Assembly (NCBI GenBank): GCA_963711005.1
Contig: CAVQCJ010000003.1
Location: 1 to 64,000, forward strand
DNA length: 64,000 bases
DNA from: CAVQCJ01 sp963711005
Lineage (GTDB): Bacteria; Actinomycetota; Actinomycetes; Prado026
Direction: 5' to 3'
Positions 49,208 through 58,293 of the stretch are shown in pieces (the first letter of the stretch is position 1; each line of letters starts with the position of its first letter). The notes beneath the pieces are model-generated. The model searched no databases. It was not told where the DNA came from and saw only the letters and a program-made list of their open reading frames with translations. The position numbers and the translations under genes were made by a program.

Positions 49208-50488
49208 ATGGATCGACAGATGCCCAGCTTGCCGAGCTCCCCGCGCATCCGCCTCCGCACCCGCAGCCTGCTCGCGGGCGCGACGGCGGTGGTCGTGCTT
49301 GCGCTGAGCGCGTGCACCTCCACCTCAGGCACCGGCACCGGCCCTGGCGGCGCAGGCACCGGGTCCGGCTCGCCCTCGGCGTCCCCGACCCCGGACCCGA
49401 CCCTCTCGGCCGCGCAGCCGATCCCGTTCGACGCACCGGCGAAGTTCAGCGTCCATAACGGCACGCTGGAGTCGGCCGTGGTGAAGGGGCACCTGCACGG
49501 GACCCCGCTGGCGGGATCGGTGCAGCCGGACGGCACGACGTGGGTCAGCGACTCGCTGCCGACGCCGTCGGCCAGCTACGACGTCAGCGCCCAGGTCCGC
49601 GCCGCCGACGGTTCCGAGCACACCCTGACCGGACGGCTCGTGGTCGCCACGCTGGCACCCGCGAACAAGCTGGGCTACACCATCACGCCGTTCGAGGGCT
49701 GGACGGTCGGGGTCGCCGCCCCGATCGTCATCCGGTTCGACAAGCCGGTCCAGGACCGCGCGGCGGTCGAGTCGGTGCTCACCGTCTCCACCACCACGCC
49801 AGTCGTCGGCTCGTGGCACTGGGTCAACTCGGCCGAGGTGCACTTCCGTCCGCAGACGGCATGGCCGGCCCACTCGCAGGTGCGGCTGGACGTCGAGCTG
49901 GCGTCGGTGAAGACGGGAGCCTCGCAGTGGGGCGCGACCGACACGACGCTGCGGTTCGGCATCGGCGACGTGCACCTGACCAGGGTCGACGGCAAGAAGC
50001 ACACGCTCTCGGTGTACGTGAACGGCAAGACCTGGGCGGTGTGGCCCACCAGCCTCGGGCGGCCGGAGTTCGTCACCCGGACCGGGAACTACACCGTGCT
50101 GGCCAAGCAGCCGACCCGGCGGATGACGTCCTGCAACGCCGGCATCACCTGCTCGGCGTCGAACCCGAACTTCTACGACCTCACCGTGAACTGGGACGTG
50201 CGGCTGACGTACAGCGGCACGTTCATCCACTCGGCACCGTGGTCGGTACGCAGCCAGGGCGTGGACAACGTCTCGCACGGCTGCATCAACCTGAGCCCGG
50301 CGCACGCGACCGCGTACTTCAACCTGTCCAGGTACGGCGACATGGTCACGGTCACCGGCACCAACCGCTCGAGCGCGGACCTGGTCGCCTCCGGCGACCC
50401 GGGCATGGCCGACTGGAACGTCAGCTTCAGCCGGTACGCCGCCGGCTCGGCGCTGAACGGCGCGATCACGACCCAGCCGCTGGCCTAG
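49208..50488 (+). CDS. L,D-transpeptidase lipoprotein
   Basis: 426 residues. Lipobox LALSAC (lipidated Cys near residue 38), a Ser/Thr/Gly/Pro linker, two Ig-like domains (TITPFEGWTVGVAAPIVIRFDKPV ... AWPAHSQVRLDVEL, the pattern of Mtb Ldts), and a C-terminal YkuD domain with the SHGCINLSPAHA catalytic motif (Cys nucleophile, His). It makes 3-3 cross-links in peptidoglycan. ATG at 49208 preferred; upstream GTG would add a non-signal tail. Confidence 0.93.
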   Translation: MDRQMPSLPSSPRIRLRTRSLLAGATAVVVLALSACTSTSGTGTGPGGAGTGSGSPSASPTPDPTLSAAQPIPFDAPAKFSVHNGTLESAVVKGHLHGTPLAGSVQPDGTTWVSDSLPTPSASYDVSAQVRAADGSEHTLTGRLVVATLAPANKLGYTITPFEGWTVGVAAPIVIRFDKPVQDRAAVESVLTVSTTTPVVGSWHWVNSAEVHFRPQTAWPAHSQVRLDVELASVKTGASQWGATDTTLRFGIGDVHLTRVDGKKHTLSVYVNGKTWAVWPTSLGRPEFVTRTGNYTVLAKQPTRRMTSCNAGITCSASNPNFYDLTVNWDVRLTYSGTFIHSAPWSVRSQGVDNVSHGCINLSPAHATAYFNLSRYGDMVTVTGTNRSSADLVASGDPGMADWNVSFSRYAAGSALNGAITTQPLA

Positions 50489-50533
50489 GCCCGAGCCACT
50501 CCTGCCGGCCCGACCCGTCAACCGGCCCGACCG

Positions 50534-50965
50534 TCAACCGGCCAGCAGCACGCCGAGGTACAGGGCGGACAGTGCGGTCAGCCCGGTCAGGGCCCCCCAC
50601 ACGGCCAGCCCGCGCGGGGTGGTCGCCCTGGTGTGCAGCCAGGCGGTGATCCCGGAGGCGGCGACGACCGCGACCTTCAGGCCCAGCACCGCCTGGTACG
50701 CCGAGTCCGGGTGTTCGGCCTGGTTGACGGCGACGACGTTCCACACGCCGGTGACCAGCAGCAGCCCGTACGCGGGCCACGCGACCCGGTTGAAAGCCCG
50801 GGCGGCCCGTCGGGGGACGTCCGGCCCGGCCAGCCGCAGCGCCGGCACCAGCGCGGCCAGCGTGAGCTGTCCGCCGACCCAGACGCAGGCCCCGAGGACG
50901 TGCAGCCACAGCCGGATGCTGTCCACCGCCGATGCCAGCACGCCGCTCTCCCTCGACCCATCCAC
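50534..50965 (-). CDS. CopD family membrane protein
   Basis: 143 residues with four TMs: LWLHVLGACVWVGGQLTLAALV, FNRVAWPAYGLLLVTGVWNVV, AVLGLKVAVVAASGITAWLH and LAVWGALTGLTALSALYLGVL. HVLGACVWVGGQ is the CopD signature (His for copper or heme). Copper import or heme-type redox role. GTG at 50965; upstream residues in frame lie in a TM-poor, low-conservation stretch. Confidence 0.85.
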   Translation of the reverse strand: MDGSRESGVLASAVDSIRLWLHVLGACVWVGGQLTLAALVPALRLAGPDVPRRAARAFNRVAWPAYGLLLVTGVWNVVAVNQAEHPDSAYQAVLGLKVAVVAASGITAWLHTRATTPRGLAVWGALTGLTALSALYLGVLLAG

Positions 50966-51176
50966 CTGTTCGTCGGTCCCTGTCTCAGGGCGGAGGCGAC
51001 TGTAGTCGCGCCCACCGTGCGCCGAACGGGCGGCTCCGGTTGCCGCCGGTGAGCGCGCCGGAGCCCAGCGTCGTCGTCCGCGCACGATCCGGGCACGCAT
51101 CAGGCATCGCCTGGCGTGGCGGGCCGCCGAGAGGGTAGACACGCCGCGACGACGTACACCCCTCGAGGAGGACCCG

Positions 51177-52811
51177 TTGAGAAGACTCGTCGCATTCGCC
51201 GCCGCGGCCGGCACCCTCGCCGCTCTGGCGATCGCCGCTCCGGCCGCCACCGCGGCTCCGGCGCGACCGGCCACCGTCGGCGACCCGTCGGCTGTCGACA
51301 AGAGCATCGACTGGCAGAGCTGTGCCGACCCGACCCTGCAGGCGTTCGGCGCGGTCTGCGCGATGGTCTCCGTGCCGGAGGACTACAGCAAGCCGCACGG
51401 GAAGAAGATCCAGCTCGCGGTCTCGATGGTCCGGCACACCGTGCCCGACTCGCAGTACCAGGGCGTCCTGCTGGTGAACCCGGGCGGCCCCGGCGGCTCC
51501 GGCCAGATCTACTCGATCCTGCAGGGCTTCGTGCCCAACGGCGCCGGCAACTTCTACGACTGGATCGGGTTCGACCCGCGCGGCGTCGGCTCGAGCGTGC
51601 CGGCGATCAGTTGCCAGCCGTTCTACTCCCACGGTGACCGGCCGCAGTACGACCCGGCCGCCGGCACTCTGGCCACCTGGCTCAAGCGGTCGGCGGGGTA
51701 TGCGAAGTCGTGCGCGCAGAAGAACGACCCCGGTCTGCTCGCCAACATGAAGACGACGGACTCGGCCAAGGACATGGACAGCCTGCGCAAGGCGCTGGGC
51801 CAGCCGGTGATCAACTACTACGGCTTCTCCTACGGCACCTACCTCGGGCAGGTCTACACGACGCTGTTCCCGAACCGGATGCGGCGCATGGTCCTCGACA
51901 GCAACGTCGACCCGCGCAACGTCTGGTACCAGGCCAACCTCAACCAGGACGTCGCCTTCGAGCGGAACGTCAAGATCTGGTTCGCCTGGGTGGCGAAGTA
52001 CGACAGCTTGTACCACCTCGGCAAGACCGAGAAGGCCGTCGAGGCGCTCTGGTACAAGACGCGCGACCAGCTGGACGTGCACGCGGCCGGCGGGATCGTC
52101 GGCGGCGACGAGTGGACCGACATCTTCCTGTACGCCGGCTACTCCCAGTCGACGTGGCTTGACCTGGCGGACACCTTCGTCGCGTGGGTCAAGCACCACA
52201 ACCAGGCCAAGGTGATCGCGGAGTTCCGCGGCAGCGACGGCCCCGGGAACGACAACGGCTTCGCGGTCTACCTCGCCGTGCAGTGCACGGACGTGCAGTG
52301 GCCGCAGAAGTGGTCGACGTGGCAGAAGGACAACGACCGCGTCAACAAGATCGCGCCGTTCGAGACGTGGGGCAACGCCTGGTTCAACGCGCCGTGCCTG
52401 TACTGGCCGGCCAAGGCGGGCACTCCGGTGAAGGTGGATGGCACGCAGGTGAAGCCGGCTCTGCTCATCGACGAGACGCTGGACGCGGCGACGCCGTACC
52501 CGGGCAGCCTCGAGGTGCGCAAGCTCTACCCGAGCTCGGTCCTGCTGGCCGAACCGGGCGGCACCACGCACGCCGGCACGCTGTTCGGCAACGAGTGCGT
52601 CGACGGCACCATCGCGGCGTACCTCGCGGACGGCACCCTGCCGACCCGCAAGCCGGGCAACCGGGCGGACGCGCTCTGCGCACCGCTGCCGGTCCCGGTC
52701 CCGGCGGCTGCCGCGGCAGCCGCGTCGTCGGCGGCATCGGCCCGGAGCACGGTGTCGAAGCTCCCGTCGGCCGTGCTCACCCGGCTGCGGCTGGCGGCGG
52801 TCCGGCCGTAG
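51177..52811 (+). CDS. Secreted alpha/beta-hydrolase, tripeptidyl-aminopeptidase type
   Basis: 544 residues. Sec signal peptide (VAFAAAAGTLAALAIAAPAATAAPA, cleavage after ATA/AAP). The alpha/beta-hydrolase fold follows the SCO/Mtb Tap family: LLVNPGGPGGSGQIYS oxyanion loop, Ser in YGFSYGTYLGQVYT, Asp in LIDETLDAATPYPGS, His in GGTTHAGTLF. It removes N-terminal tripeptides or cleaves hydrophobic esters extracellularly. TTG start at 51177 with GAGGAGG upstream. The C-terminus is a 50-residue Ala/Pro-rich stretch. Confidence 0.92.
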   Translation: MRRLVAFAAAAGTLAALAIAAPAATAAPARPATVGDPSAVDKSIDWQSCADPTLQAFGAVCAMVSVPEDYSKPHGKKIQLAVSMVRHTVPDSQYQGVLLVNPGGPGGSGQIYSILQGFVPNGAGNFYDWIGFDPRGVGSSVPAISCQPFYSHGDRPQYDPAAGTLATWLKRSAGYAKSCAQKNDPGLLANMKTTDSAKDMDSLRKALGQPVINYYGFSYGTYLGQVYTTLFPNRMRRMVLDSNVDPRNVWYQANLNQDVAFERNVKIWFAWVAKYDSLYHLGKTEKAVEALWYKTRDQLDVHAAGGIVGGDEWTDIFLYAGYSQSTWLDLADTFVAWVKHHNQAKVIAEFRGSDGPGNDNGFAVYLAVQCTDVQWPQKWSTWQKDNDRVNKIAPFETWGNAWFNAPCLYWPAKAGTPVKVDGTQVKPALLIDETLDAATPYPGSLEVRKLYPSSVLLAEPGGTTHAGTLFGNECVDGTIAAYLADGTLPTRKPGNRADALCAPLPVPVPAAAAAAASSAASARSTVSKLPSAVLTRLRLAAVRP

Positions 52812-52842
52812 CCCGACGACTGCGCCCCCGGCGACCCGGAGC

Positions 52843-54198
52843 TCAACCCCGGACGTCGCCGGGGGCGCAGTCGGTCCGGCCCGTGTACGTGATGGGCAGC
52901 ACGTACGGGTAGGTCCGCAGGCCCGAGACGGTCACGGCGACGGTCGCAGGGGCCCGGTCTGCCGACGCGAGGCCGGCGCTGCACGAGCGCACCACCCATC
53001 CGGCTGTGAGTGCGAACGGGCCCGGCCCGTCGACGCGCTGCATCATGACCGGCGCAGGGACCGGCACCGGCGGGTCGGGGTCCAACCCGCCCTGGCTCTC
53101 GAGCTGCACGGTCCACCCGCCGGCCGGCTCGACGCGACCCTCGACCGCCAGGTCGGCGCGGCCCTTGCCCGGCGGTCCGCGGTGCAGCGTCACCGTGGCC
53201 CGGGCCGCGGAAAGGTCGGGCGCGCCCAGGCACACGTCCTTGGCCGCGTCGTACAGGTCGGCCACGGACTGGTCCGAGAGCGTGACGTCGATGATCGGGT
53301 CGCCGGCCGCCGACTGGTCGGACCTGCCGGTCAGGGTCACCAGCGTGCCGAACGGGTCCAGGGTCTGCGCGCACGAGGCGACCGCCACGTCGCGGGACAC
53401 CGTGGCCGTCCCGTGCGCCGCGAGCACCGTCGTCTCCGTGGGTGCCTGTGCCACCAGCGGCGGGTCCGATCCGAACGCGCCGACCGCGAGCTCGTCGGCG
53501 AGCGTGATCGGGACGGCGGACCGGTTGACCACCCTCCACGTCGTCCGCACCACCGGGTCGTTCGGCTGCGGCGACACGCTGAACGCGGTCATCCGCAGCG
53601 GGTGGGTGCGGTCGAAGGCGGCGCAGGGCGCGGTGACCTGCGCGCCGAGCGTGGAGCTGGGGCCGGTCAGCGGGACCTCCACCGGCTGCCCCTGACCCGG
53701 CCCGACCAGCAACCGCACCCGGATGCCCTTGCCGCCGGCCCACTGGTCGCACGACAGCCGGGTCTGCACGGTCACCTTCGCCGACGGGCCGACGAGGGCA
53801 TGCTCGTCGCCCGTGCTGATCCCGCCCCCGGCCAGGCCCACGAGGCGTACCGGGCCGCCCACCCCGGCGGCGACGTCGACCCGCAGCAGCATGAGCAGGT
53901 CCGACTGTCCCCTGGCGTCGAGCTCCCCGGGCAGGAAGTACTCCGAGGGGTCGACCCGCACGTGCACCCGGTCTGCCAAGGCCACCCGGTGCGCACGCTG
54001 CCAGGCCCACAGGCCGGTGCCGAGCATCGTGACCGCGACCACCGCGACCACCGCGACCACGCCGACCAGCCGCCGGTGACCGGGCATCCAGGCCGAGGCC
54101 GACCGCATCGGCGACCTGGCCGGCAGCAGCCGGCGGCGCGGCGGGCGGTCGCGGTCCGGCTCGTGGCCGCCGCTGATCTCGTCCCAGCCGTCGCTCAC
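52843..54198 (-). CDS. Single-pass membrane protein, unknown function
   Basis: 451 residues. Short basic cytoplasmic part (RPPRRRLLPARSPMRSA), TM about residues 43-65 (LVGVVAVVAVVAVTMLGTGLWAW), then ~380 extracytoplasmic residues, beta-rich with several Cys (LSCDQWAGG, APCAAFDR, ASCAQTLDP, DVCLGAPD, RSCSAGLAS) and three similar ~110-residue units, likely Ig-like folds. No enzymatic motif. Its GTG start overlaps gntK by 4 nt (GTGA), so it is the last gene of the prpE-gntK operon. Confidence 0.75.
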   Translation of the reverse strand: MSDGWDEISGGHEPDRDRPPRRRLLPARSPMRSASAWMPGHRRLVGVVAVVAVVAVTMLGTGLWAWQRAHRVALADRVHVRVDPSEYFLPGELDARGQSDLLMLLRVDVAAGVGGPVRLVGLAGGGISTGDEHALVGPSAKVTVQTRLSCDQWAGGKGIRVRLLVGPGQGQPVEVPLTGPSSTLGAQVTAPCAAFDRTHPLRMTAFSVSPQPNDPVVRTTWRVVNRSAVPITLADELAVGAFGSDPPLVAQAPTETTVLAAHGTATVSRDVAVASCAQTLDPFGTLVTLTGRSDQSAAGDPIIDVTLSDQSVADLYDAAKDVCLGAPDLSAARATVTLHRGPPGKGRADLAVEGRVEPAGGWTVQLESQGGLDPDPPVPVPAPVMMQRVDGPGPFALTAGWVVRSCSAGLASADRAPATVAVTVSGLRTYPYVLPITYTGRTDCAPGDVRG

Positions 54199-54731
54199 GT
54201 CGGTTGTCGCGGCCTCAGGTCCAGCAGCGCGGCGAGCCGTTGCGCGGTCTGCGCCGGCGTCCAGCCGCCGGCGACCGGGAGCCGTACCCCGGGTTCGTCG
54301 GCCTCGAGCTCGTCCAGGTCGTCGAGCTGGCTGCCGAGCAGGCCAGGTGGCATGAAGTGACCGTGCCGGTGCGCCAGCCGCTCGGCGACGACGGCTGGGT
54401 CCGGGGCCAGATGCGCGAACAGCACGGACGGGTGGCCGGTCCGGAGCACATCGCGGTAGCGGCGTCGCAGCGCCGAGCAGGCGACCAGCGCGTCCTCGCC
54501 CGCGCTCTCGCGCGCCCCGATCCACGCCGCCACCGCCGCGAGCCAGGGAGCCCGGTCCGCGTCGTCGAGCGGGTGCCCCGCGGCCATCTTCGCGACGTTC
54601 GCGGCCGGGTGCAGGTCGTCGGCGTCCAGGTAGGTCCAGGTCAGCCGCTGCGCCAGCTCGGAGGTGACCGCGGACTTGCCGGAGCCGGACACTCCCATGA
54701 CCACGAGCGTGGTCGTGCCGGGCGCACCCAT
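54195..54731 (-). CDS. gntK: Gluconokinase
   Basis: 178 residues, P-loop kinase: VVMGVSGSGKSAVTSELAQRL, DADDLHPAANVAKMAAGHPLDDADRAPWLAAV, CSALRRRYRDVLR, HGHFMPPGLLGSQLDDLD. These are the conserved blocks of thermoresistant GntK, which phosphorylates D-gluconate to 6-phosphogluconate for the pentose-phosphate pathway. ATG at 54731 is 5 nt after the prpE stop. Operon prpE-gntK-membrane protein. Confidence 0.93.
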   Translation of the reverse strand: MGAPGTTTLVVMGVSGSGKSAVTSELAQRLTWTYLDADDLHPAANVAKMAAGHPLDDADRAPWLAAVAAWIGARESAGEDALVACSALRRRYRDVLRTGHPSVLFAHLAPDPAVVAERLAHRHGHFMPPGLLGSQLDDLDELEADEPGVRLPVAGGWTPAQTAQRLAALLDLRPRQPT

Positions 54732-54736
54732 CGCCG

Positions 54737-56626
54737 TCAGGCCGGGTTCCGCGCGCCGAGCAGGTCGCGCAGCGCGTCCAGCACGGCGGGGTCCTCGATG
54801 GTGGACGGGACCGCCTCGTCGCGGCCCTCGGCGATCGCGCGCAGCGACCGGCGCAGGATCTTGCCCGACCGCGTCTTGGGCAGGGCCGGGACCACGTCCA
54901 CGTCCTTGAACGCTGCGACCGGGCCGATCGTCTCCCGCACCATCGCGACCAGCTCGGCCCGCAGCTGCCCCGGATCCACCTGGGACCCGGCCTTGAGCAC
55001 GACCAGGCCGTACGGGTGCTGGCCCTTGAGCTCGTCGGGCACGCCGATGACCGCGCACTCGGCGACCGCGGGGTGGGTGGCCAGCACGGCCTCCATCGCC
55101 CCCGTCGACAGCCGGTGGCCGGCGACGTTGATGACGTCGTCGGTGCGACCCATGACGAACAGGTAGCCGTCCGTGTCGACCGAACCGCCGTCCCCGGTCA
55201 GGTAGTGCCCCTCGAACGCGGACAGGTACGACGCCACGTACCGGTCGTCGTCGTTCCACAGCGTCGGCAGCGTGCCCGGCGGCAGCGGCAGCCGGATGCA
55301 GATGCTGCCCTCGGTACCCGGCGGGACCTCCTGGCCGCGCTCGTCCAGCACGCGGACGTCGAACCCGGGCACGGGCACGGTGGGGGACCCCGCCTTGATC
55401 GGCATCGGCTCGAGCCCGCGCGGGTTGGCGGCGATCGGCCAGCCGGTCTCGGTCTGCCACCAGTTGTCCACGACCGGGACGCCGAGCGTCGCGGTCGCCC
55501 AGGCGTGGGTGTCCGGGTCGAGCCGCTCGCCGGCCAGGAACAGCGTGCGCAGGCTCGAGGTGTCCCTTGCTCGCAGCAGAGCGGCGTCCGGGTCTTCCTT
55601 GCGGATCGCCCGGATCGCGGTGGGCGCGGTGAACATGCCGGTCACGCCGTGCTCGGCGACGACCCGCCAGAAGGCGCCGGCGTCCGGTGTGCCGACCGGC
55701 TTCCCTTCGTACATCACGGTGGTCGCGCCCAGCAGCAGCGGTGCGTACACGATGTACGAGTGGCCGACGACCCAGCCCACGTCGGAGGCCGCCCACCACA
55801 CATCCTCCGGACCCATCCCGAACAGGTTCGGCATGCTCCACAGCAGCGCGACCGCGTGGCCGCCGTTGTCGCGCACGATCCCCTTGGGCTTGCCGGTCGT
55901 GCCGGATGTGTAGAGCACGTACAGCGGGTCGGTGGCGGCGAGCGGGACGCAGCCGGCCGGGGCCGCGCCGTCGACGAGAGCGGCCCAGTCCAGGTCCCGG
56001 CCGGCGAGCAGCTCCGCCTGCGCCTGGGGCCGCTGCAGGACCACGCAGTGCTCCGGCCGGTGCCCGGCGAGCTCGAGCGCGTGGTCGAGCAACGGCTTGT
56101 ACGCGATGACCCGGCTGCCCTCGATCCCGCAGGACGCGGTCAGCACCACCCGCGGGGCCGCGTCGTCGATGCGCAGGGCCAGCTCGGCGGGTGCGAACCC
56201 GCCGAACACGACCGAGTGCACTGCGCCGAGCCGGGCGCAGGCCAGCATGGCGATGACGGCCTCGGGCACCATGGGCATGTACAGCACGACCCGGTCGCCG
56301 GCCCGCACGCCGAGCCCGGCCAGCGCCCCGGCGAAGCGGGCGACCTCGTCGAGCAGACGCGCGTAGGTGTAGGTGGTCACCGCGGCGGTGACCGGGCTGT
56401 CGTGGACCAGGGCGAGGTGCTCGCCGCGCCCCGCGGCGACGTGACGGTCCAGCGCGTTGTGACAGGTGTTGAGGACGCCGTCGGGGAACCAGCGGTAGAA
56501 CGGCGGGCGGGCCCGGTCCAGGACCTGCCCGGGCGCCCGGACCCAGTCGATGCCGAGCGCAGCCTCGGCCCAGAAGCGGTCGGGGTCGGCCAGGCTCAAG
56601 CGGTACGCGTCCTTGTAGGCACCCAC
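54737..56626 (-). CDS. prpE: Propionyl-CoA (acetyl-CoA) synthetase
   Basis: 629 residues, ANL superfamily. P-loop-like LYTSGTTGKPKGIVRDNGGH is the PrpE form (acetate enzymes have GVVHTTGG). Other motifs: WWAASDVGWVVGHSYIVY, DNWWQTETGWPI, YLTGDGGSVDTDGYLFVMGR, and the C-terminal lysine in PKTRSGKILRR, which is acetylatable and needed for the adenylation half-reaction. It activates propionate (or acetate) to the acyl-CoA. GTG start at 56626. Confidence 0.9.
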   Translation of the reverse strand: MGAYKDAYRLSLADPDRFWAEAALGIDWVRAPGQVLDRARPPFYRWFPDGVLNTCHNALDRHVAAGRGEHLALVHDSPVTAAVTTYTYARLLDEVARFAGALAGLGVRAGDRVVLYMPMVPEAVIAMLACARLGAVHSVVFGGFAPAELALRIDDAAPRVVLTASCGIEGSRVIAYKPLLDHALELAGHRPEHCVVLQRPQAQAELLAGRDLDWAALVDGAAPAGCVPLAATDPLYVLYTSGTTGKPKGIVRDNGGHAVALLWSMPNLFGMGPEDVWWAASDVGWVVGHSYIVYAPLLLGATTVMYEGKPVGTPDAGAFWRVVAEHGVTGMFTAPTAIRAIRKEDPDAALLRARDTSSLRTLFLAGERLDPDTHAWATATLGVPVVDNWWQTETGWPIAANPRGLEPMPIKAGSPTVPVPGFDVRVLDERGQEVPPGTEGSICIRLPLPPGTLPTLWNDDDRYVASYLSAFEGHYLTGDGGSVDTDGYLFVMGRTDDVINVAGHRLSTGAMEAVLATHPAVAECAVIGVPDELKGQHPYGLVVLKAGSQVDPGQLRAELVAMVRETIGPVAAFKDVDVVPALPKTRSGKILRRSLRAIAEGRDEAVPSTIEDPAVLDALRDLLGARNPA

Positions 56627-56724
56627 GCGGTCATCGTGGCAAGCCGGGGCCCCCGCCGCCAGGCACCGGGCCCTCCGAACCGGCTGCCCAGGAATCTCTC
56701 AGGGACCGGTGCCAGCCTGGGCGC

Positions 56725-57747
56725 ATGGTCGAACCGACCCGACGATCGTTCCTGACCGGTGCCGCCGCCTCCGGTGCGGCGCTGCTGGCCGGTTGCACCT
56801 CGGGCAGCGGCGCGGTCGGTGCGACGGCGGCCGGCTCGCCCTCCAGCGGCACGGCTGCAGCGTCGACCGGGTCGACCGGGTCGACCGCGACGAGCACGCC
56901 GACCGGCCCGGCAGCGTCGCGGCTGCCCGCGACCACCCGGTGGATGCCTGCCGCCGGCGAGGTGGACCCGGCGGTCAAGGTCCGCGCGGTGCGGCTGCTC
57001 GAGGCCATCGGGTCCTGGCCGAGCGGGGGCGCAGGTGCGGCCGCGGCGCGCCGGCGGGTCGCCGGGCTCGGCTACGACCCGGCCCTGGTGGGCTCCGCCG
57101 CGGCCCTGCTCCCGGCCGGCGACTCCGCGGTGGTCCAGGTGGTGGACGCGCAGTACGGCGGCATCCTGTCGGGCGCGTCCAGCGTCGTCGTCGTGCTCAG
57201 GCAGTGGACCCGGTCCGCGGCCGGTGAGCTGCACGCGGGCGGCACCACCGTGGACGTGCGGCTGGTCGCCGCGATCCCGCGCTGGCGGGTCGTCGCCCTG
57301 CACCCCGCCCAGCCGGCCGCGCCGGCCGCGCACCTTCCGGCGACCGCGGCCGCGCTGCTCGCCCAGCCGCGGCTGCGGCTGCCGGTCGCCGCCCGGGCCG
57401 ACATCCGGTCCGGGACCATCTCACCGGGCACGGTGGCGGCGATGGGAGCGCTGGCCCGCGAGCACGTCCTGGACGTCAGCGTGGTCCGGTCCGGGCACCC
57501 GCTGTTCGTCTTCGGCACCAACCGGCGCAGCGACCATCCCCGGGGGCACGCGTTCGACATCTGGGCGATCGACGGCAGGACCGTCCTGGACCCGGCGAAC
57601 CGCGCTCTCACCGAGCGGGTGATGCGCCGGGGGATCGCGCTGGGGGCCTGGCAGGTCGGCGGCCCGGTCGACCTGGACGGCGGCGGTCACCTGTACTTCA
57701 GCGACAACACCCACCACGACCACGTGCACATGGGCTTCCGCGGCTGA
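56725..57747 (+). CDS. Tat/lipobox secreted protein with M15-like metallopeptidase C-terminus
   Basis: 340 residues. Twin-arginine motif RRSFLTG and lipobox LLAGC at the N-terminus, a Ser/Thr/Gly linker, a ~130-residue middle domain of unknown fold, and a C-terminal ~120 residues with zinc-type motifs SDHPRGHAFDIWAID (H-x6-D as in D-Ala-D-Ala and M15 peptidases) and HHDHVHMGF (HxH). So it probably trims peptidoglycan stem peptides on the outer face of the membrane. The catalytic Glu of M15 is not visible next to HVH. Divergent from prpE. Confidence 0.72.
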   Translation: MVEPTRRSFLTGAAASGAALLAGCTSGSGAVGATAAGSPSSGTAAASTGSTGSTATSTPTGPAASRLPATTRWMPAAGEVDPAVKVRAVRLLEAIGSWPSGGAGAAAARRRVAGLGYDPALVGSAAALLPAGDSAVVQVVDAQYGGILSGASSVVVVLRQWTRSAAGELHAGGTTVDVRLVAAIPRWRVVALHPAQPAAPAAHLPATAAALLAQPRLRLPVAARADIRSGTISPGTVAAMGALAREHVLDVSVVRSGHPLFVFGTNRRSDHPRGHAFDIWAIDGRTVLDPANRALTERVMRRGIALGAWQVGGPVDLDGGGHLYFSDNTHHDHVHMGFRG

Positions 57748-57751
57748 CCGC

Positions 57752-58108
57752 TCAGTCCGGGCTTTGGCACACGCAGAACTCGTTGCCGTCGGGGTCCTGC
57801 ATCCGGATCCAGCTGGTGCCGGCCTCCGCGACCGGTTCGAGGTCGAGCCTGAGGGCCCCCAGCAGCGTCAGCCGCTCGACCTCGGCCTCGACATCGGCGA
57901 CGTGCACGTCCAGGTGCATCCGGTTCTTGCCGGACTTGACGTCCGCGACCTCCTGAAGGATCAGCTTCGGTCCGGCCCCGTCCGGGTCGACGAGCGAGCG
58001 GTACTGCTCCCAGCGCCCGTACGGCACGTAGCCGAGCGCCGCGGCCCAGAACGCCGCCGCCAGGTCGGCGTCGGAGACGTCCAGGACGAGCTGGACCCGG
58101 CTGGCCAC
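57752..58108 (-). CDS. VOC (glyoxalase/bleomycin resistance) family protein
   Basis: 118 residues from the GTG at 58108. RVQLVLDVSDADLAAAFWAAALGYVP, KNRMHLDVHVADVEAEVERL and TSWIRMQDPDGNEFCVCQSPD are the paired beta-alpha-beta-beta-beta units; HLDVHV and DPDGNEFCV hold metal-ligand positions. Substrate unknown. Convergent with the M15-like gene, 4-nt gap. Confidence 0.9.
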   Translation of the reverse strand: MASRVQLVLDVSDADLAAAFWAAALGYVPYGRWEQYRSLVDPDGAGPKLILQEVADVKSGKNRMHLDVHVADVEAEVERLTLLGALRLDLEPVAEAGTSWIRMQDPDGNEFCVCQSPD

Positions 58109-58293
58109 CGGCCCAGCGTATGGCCCTCTCCCGACCGGCTCCCCCGAACGGCCGATCCCGGCGCCCACCGTTCGGCCTACGCCGGTCACCCAATTCGAGG
58201 TCAGTGGTCAAGGACCACGAGGTACGAGCCGAGAACACAAGCGGATCGGGGGATCCGTCAATCGGAATGCATCGTCAGAGGGGACCCACGCAC

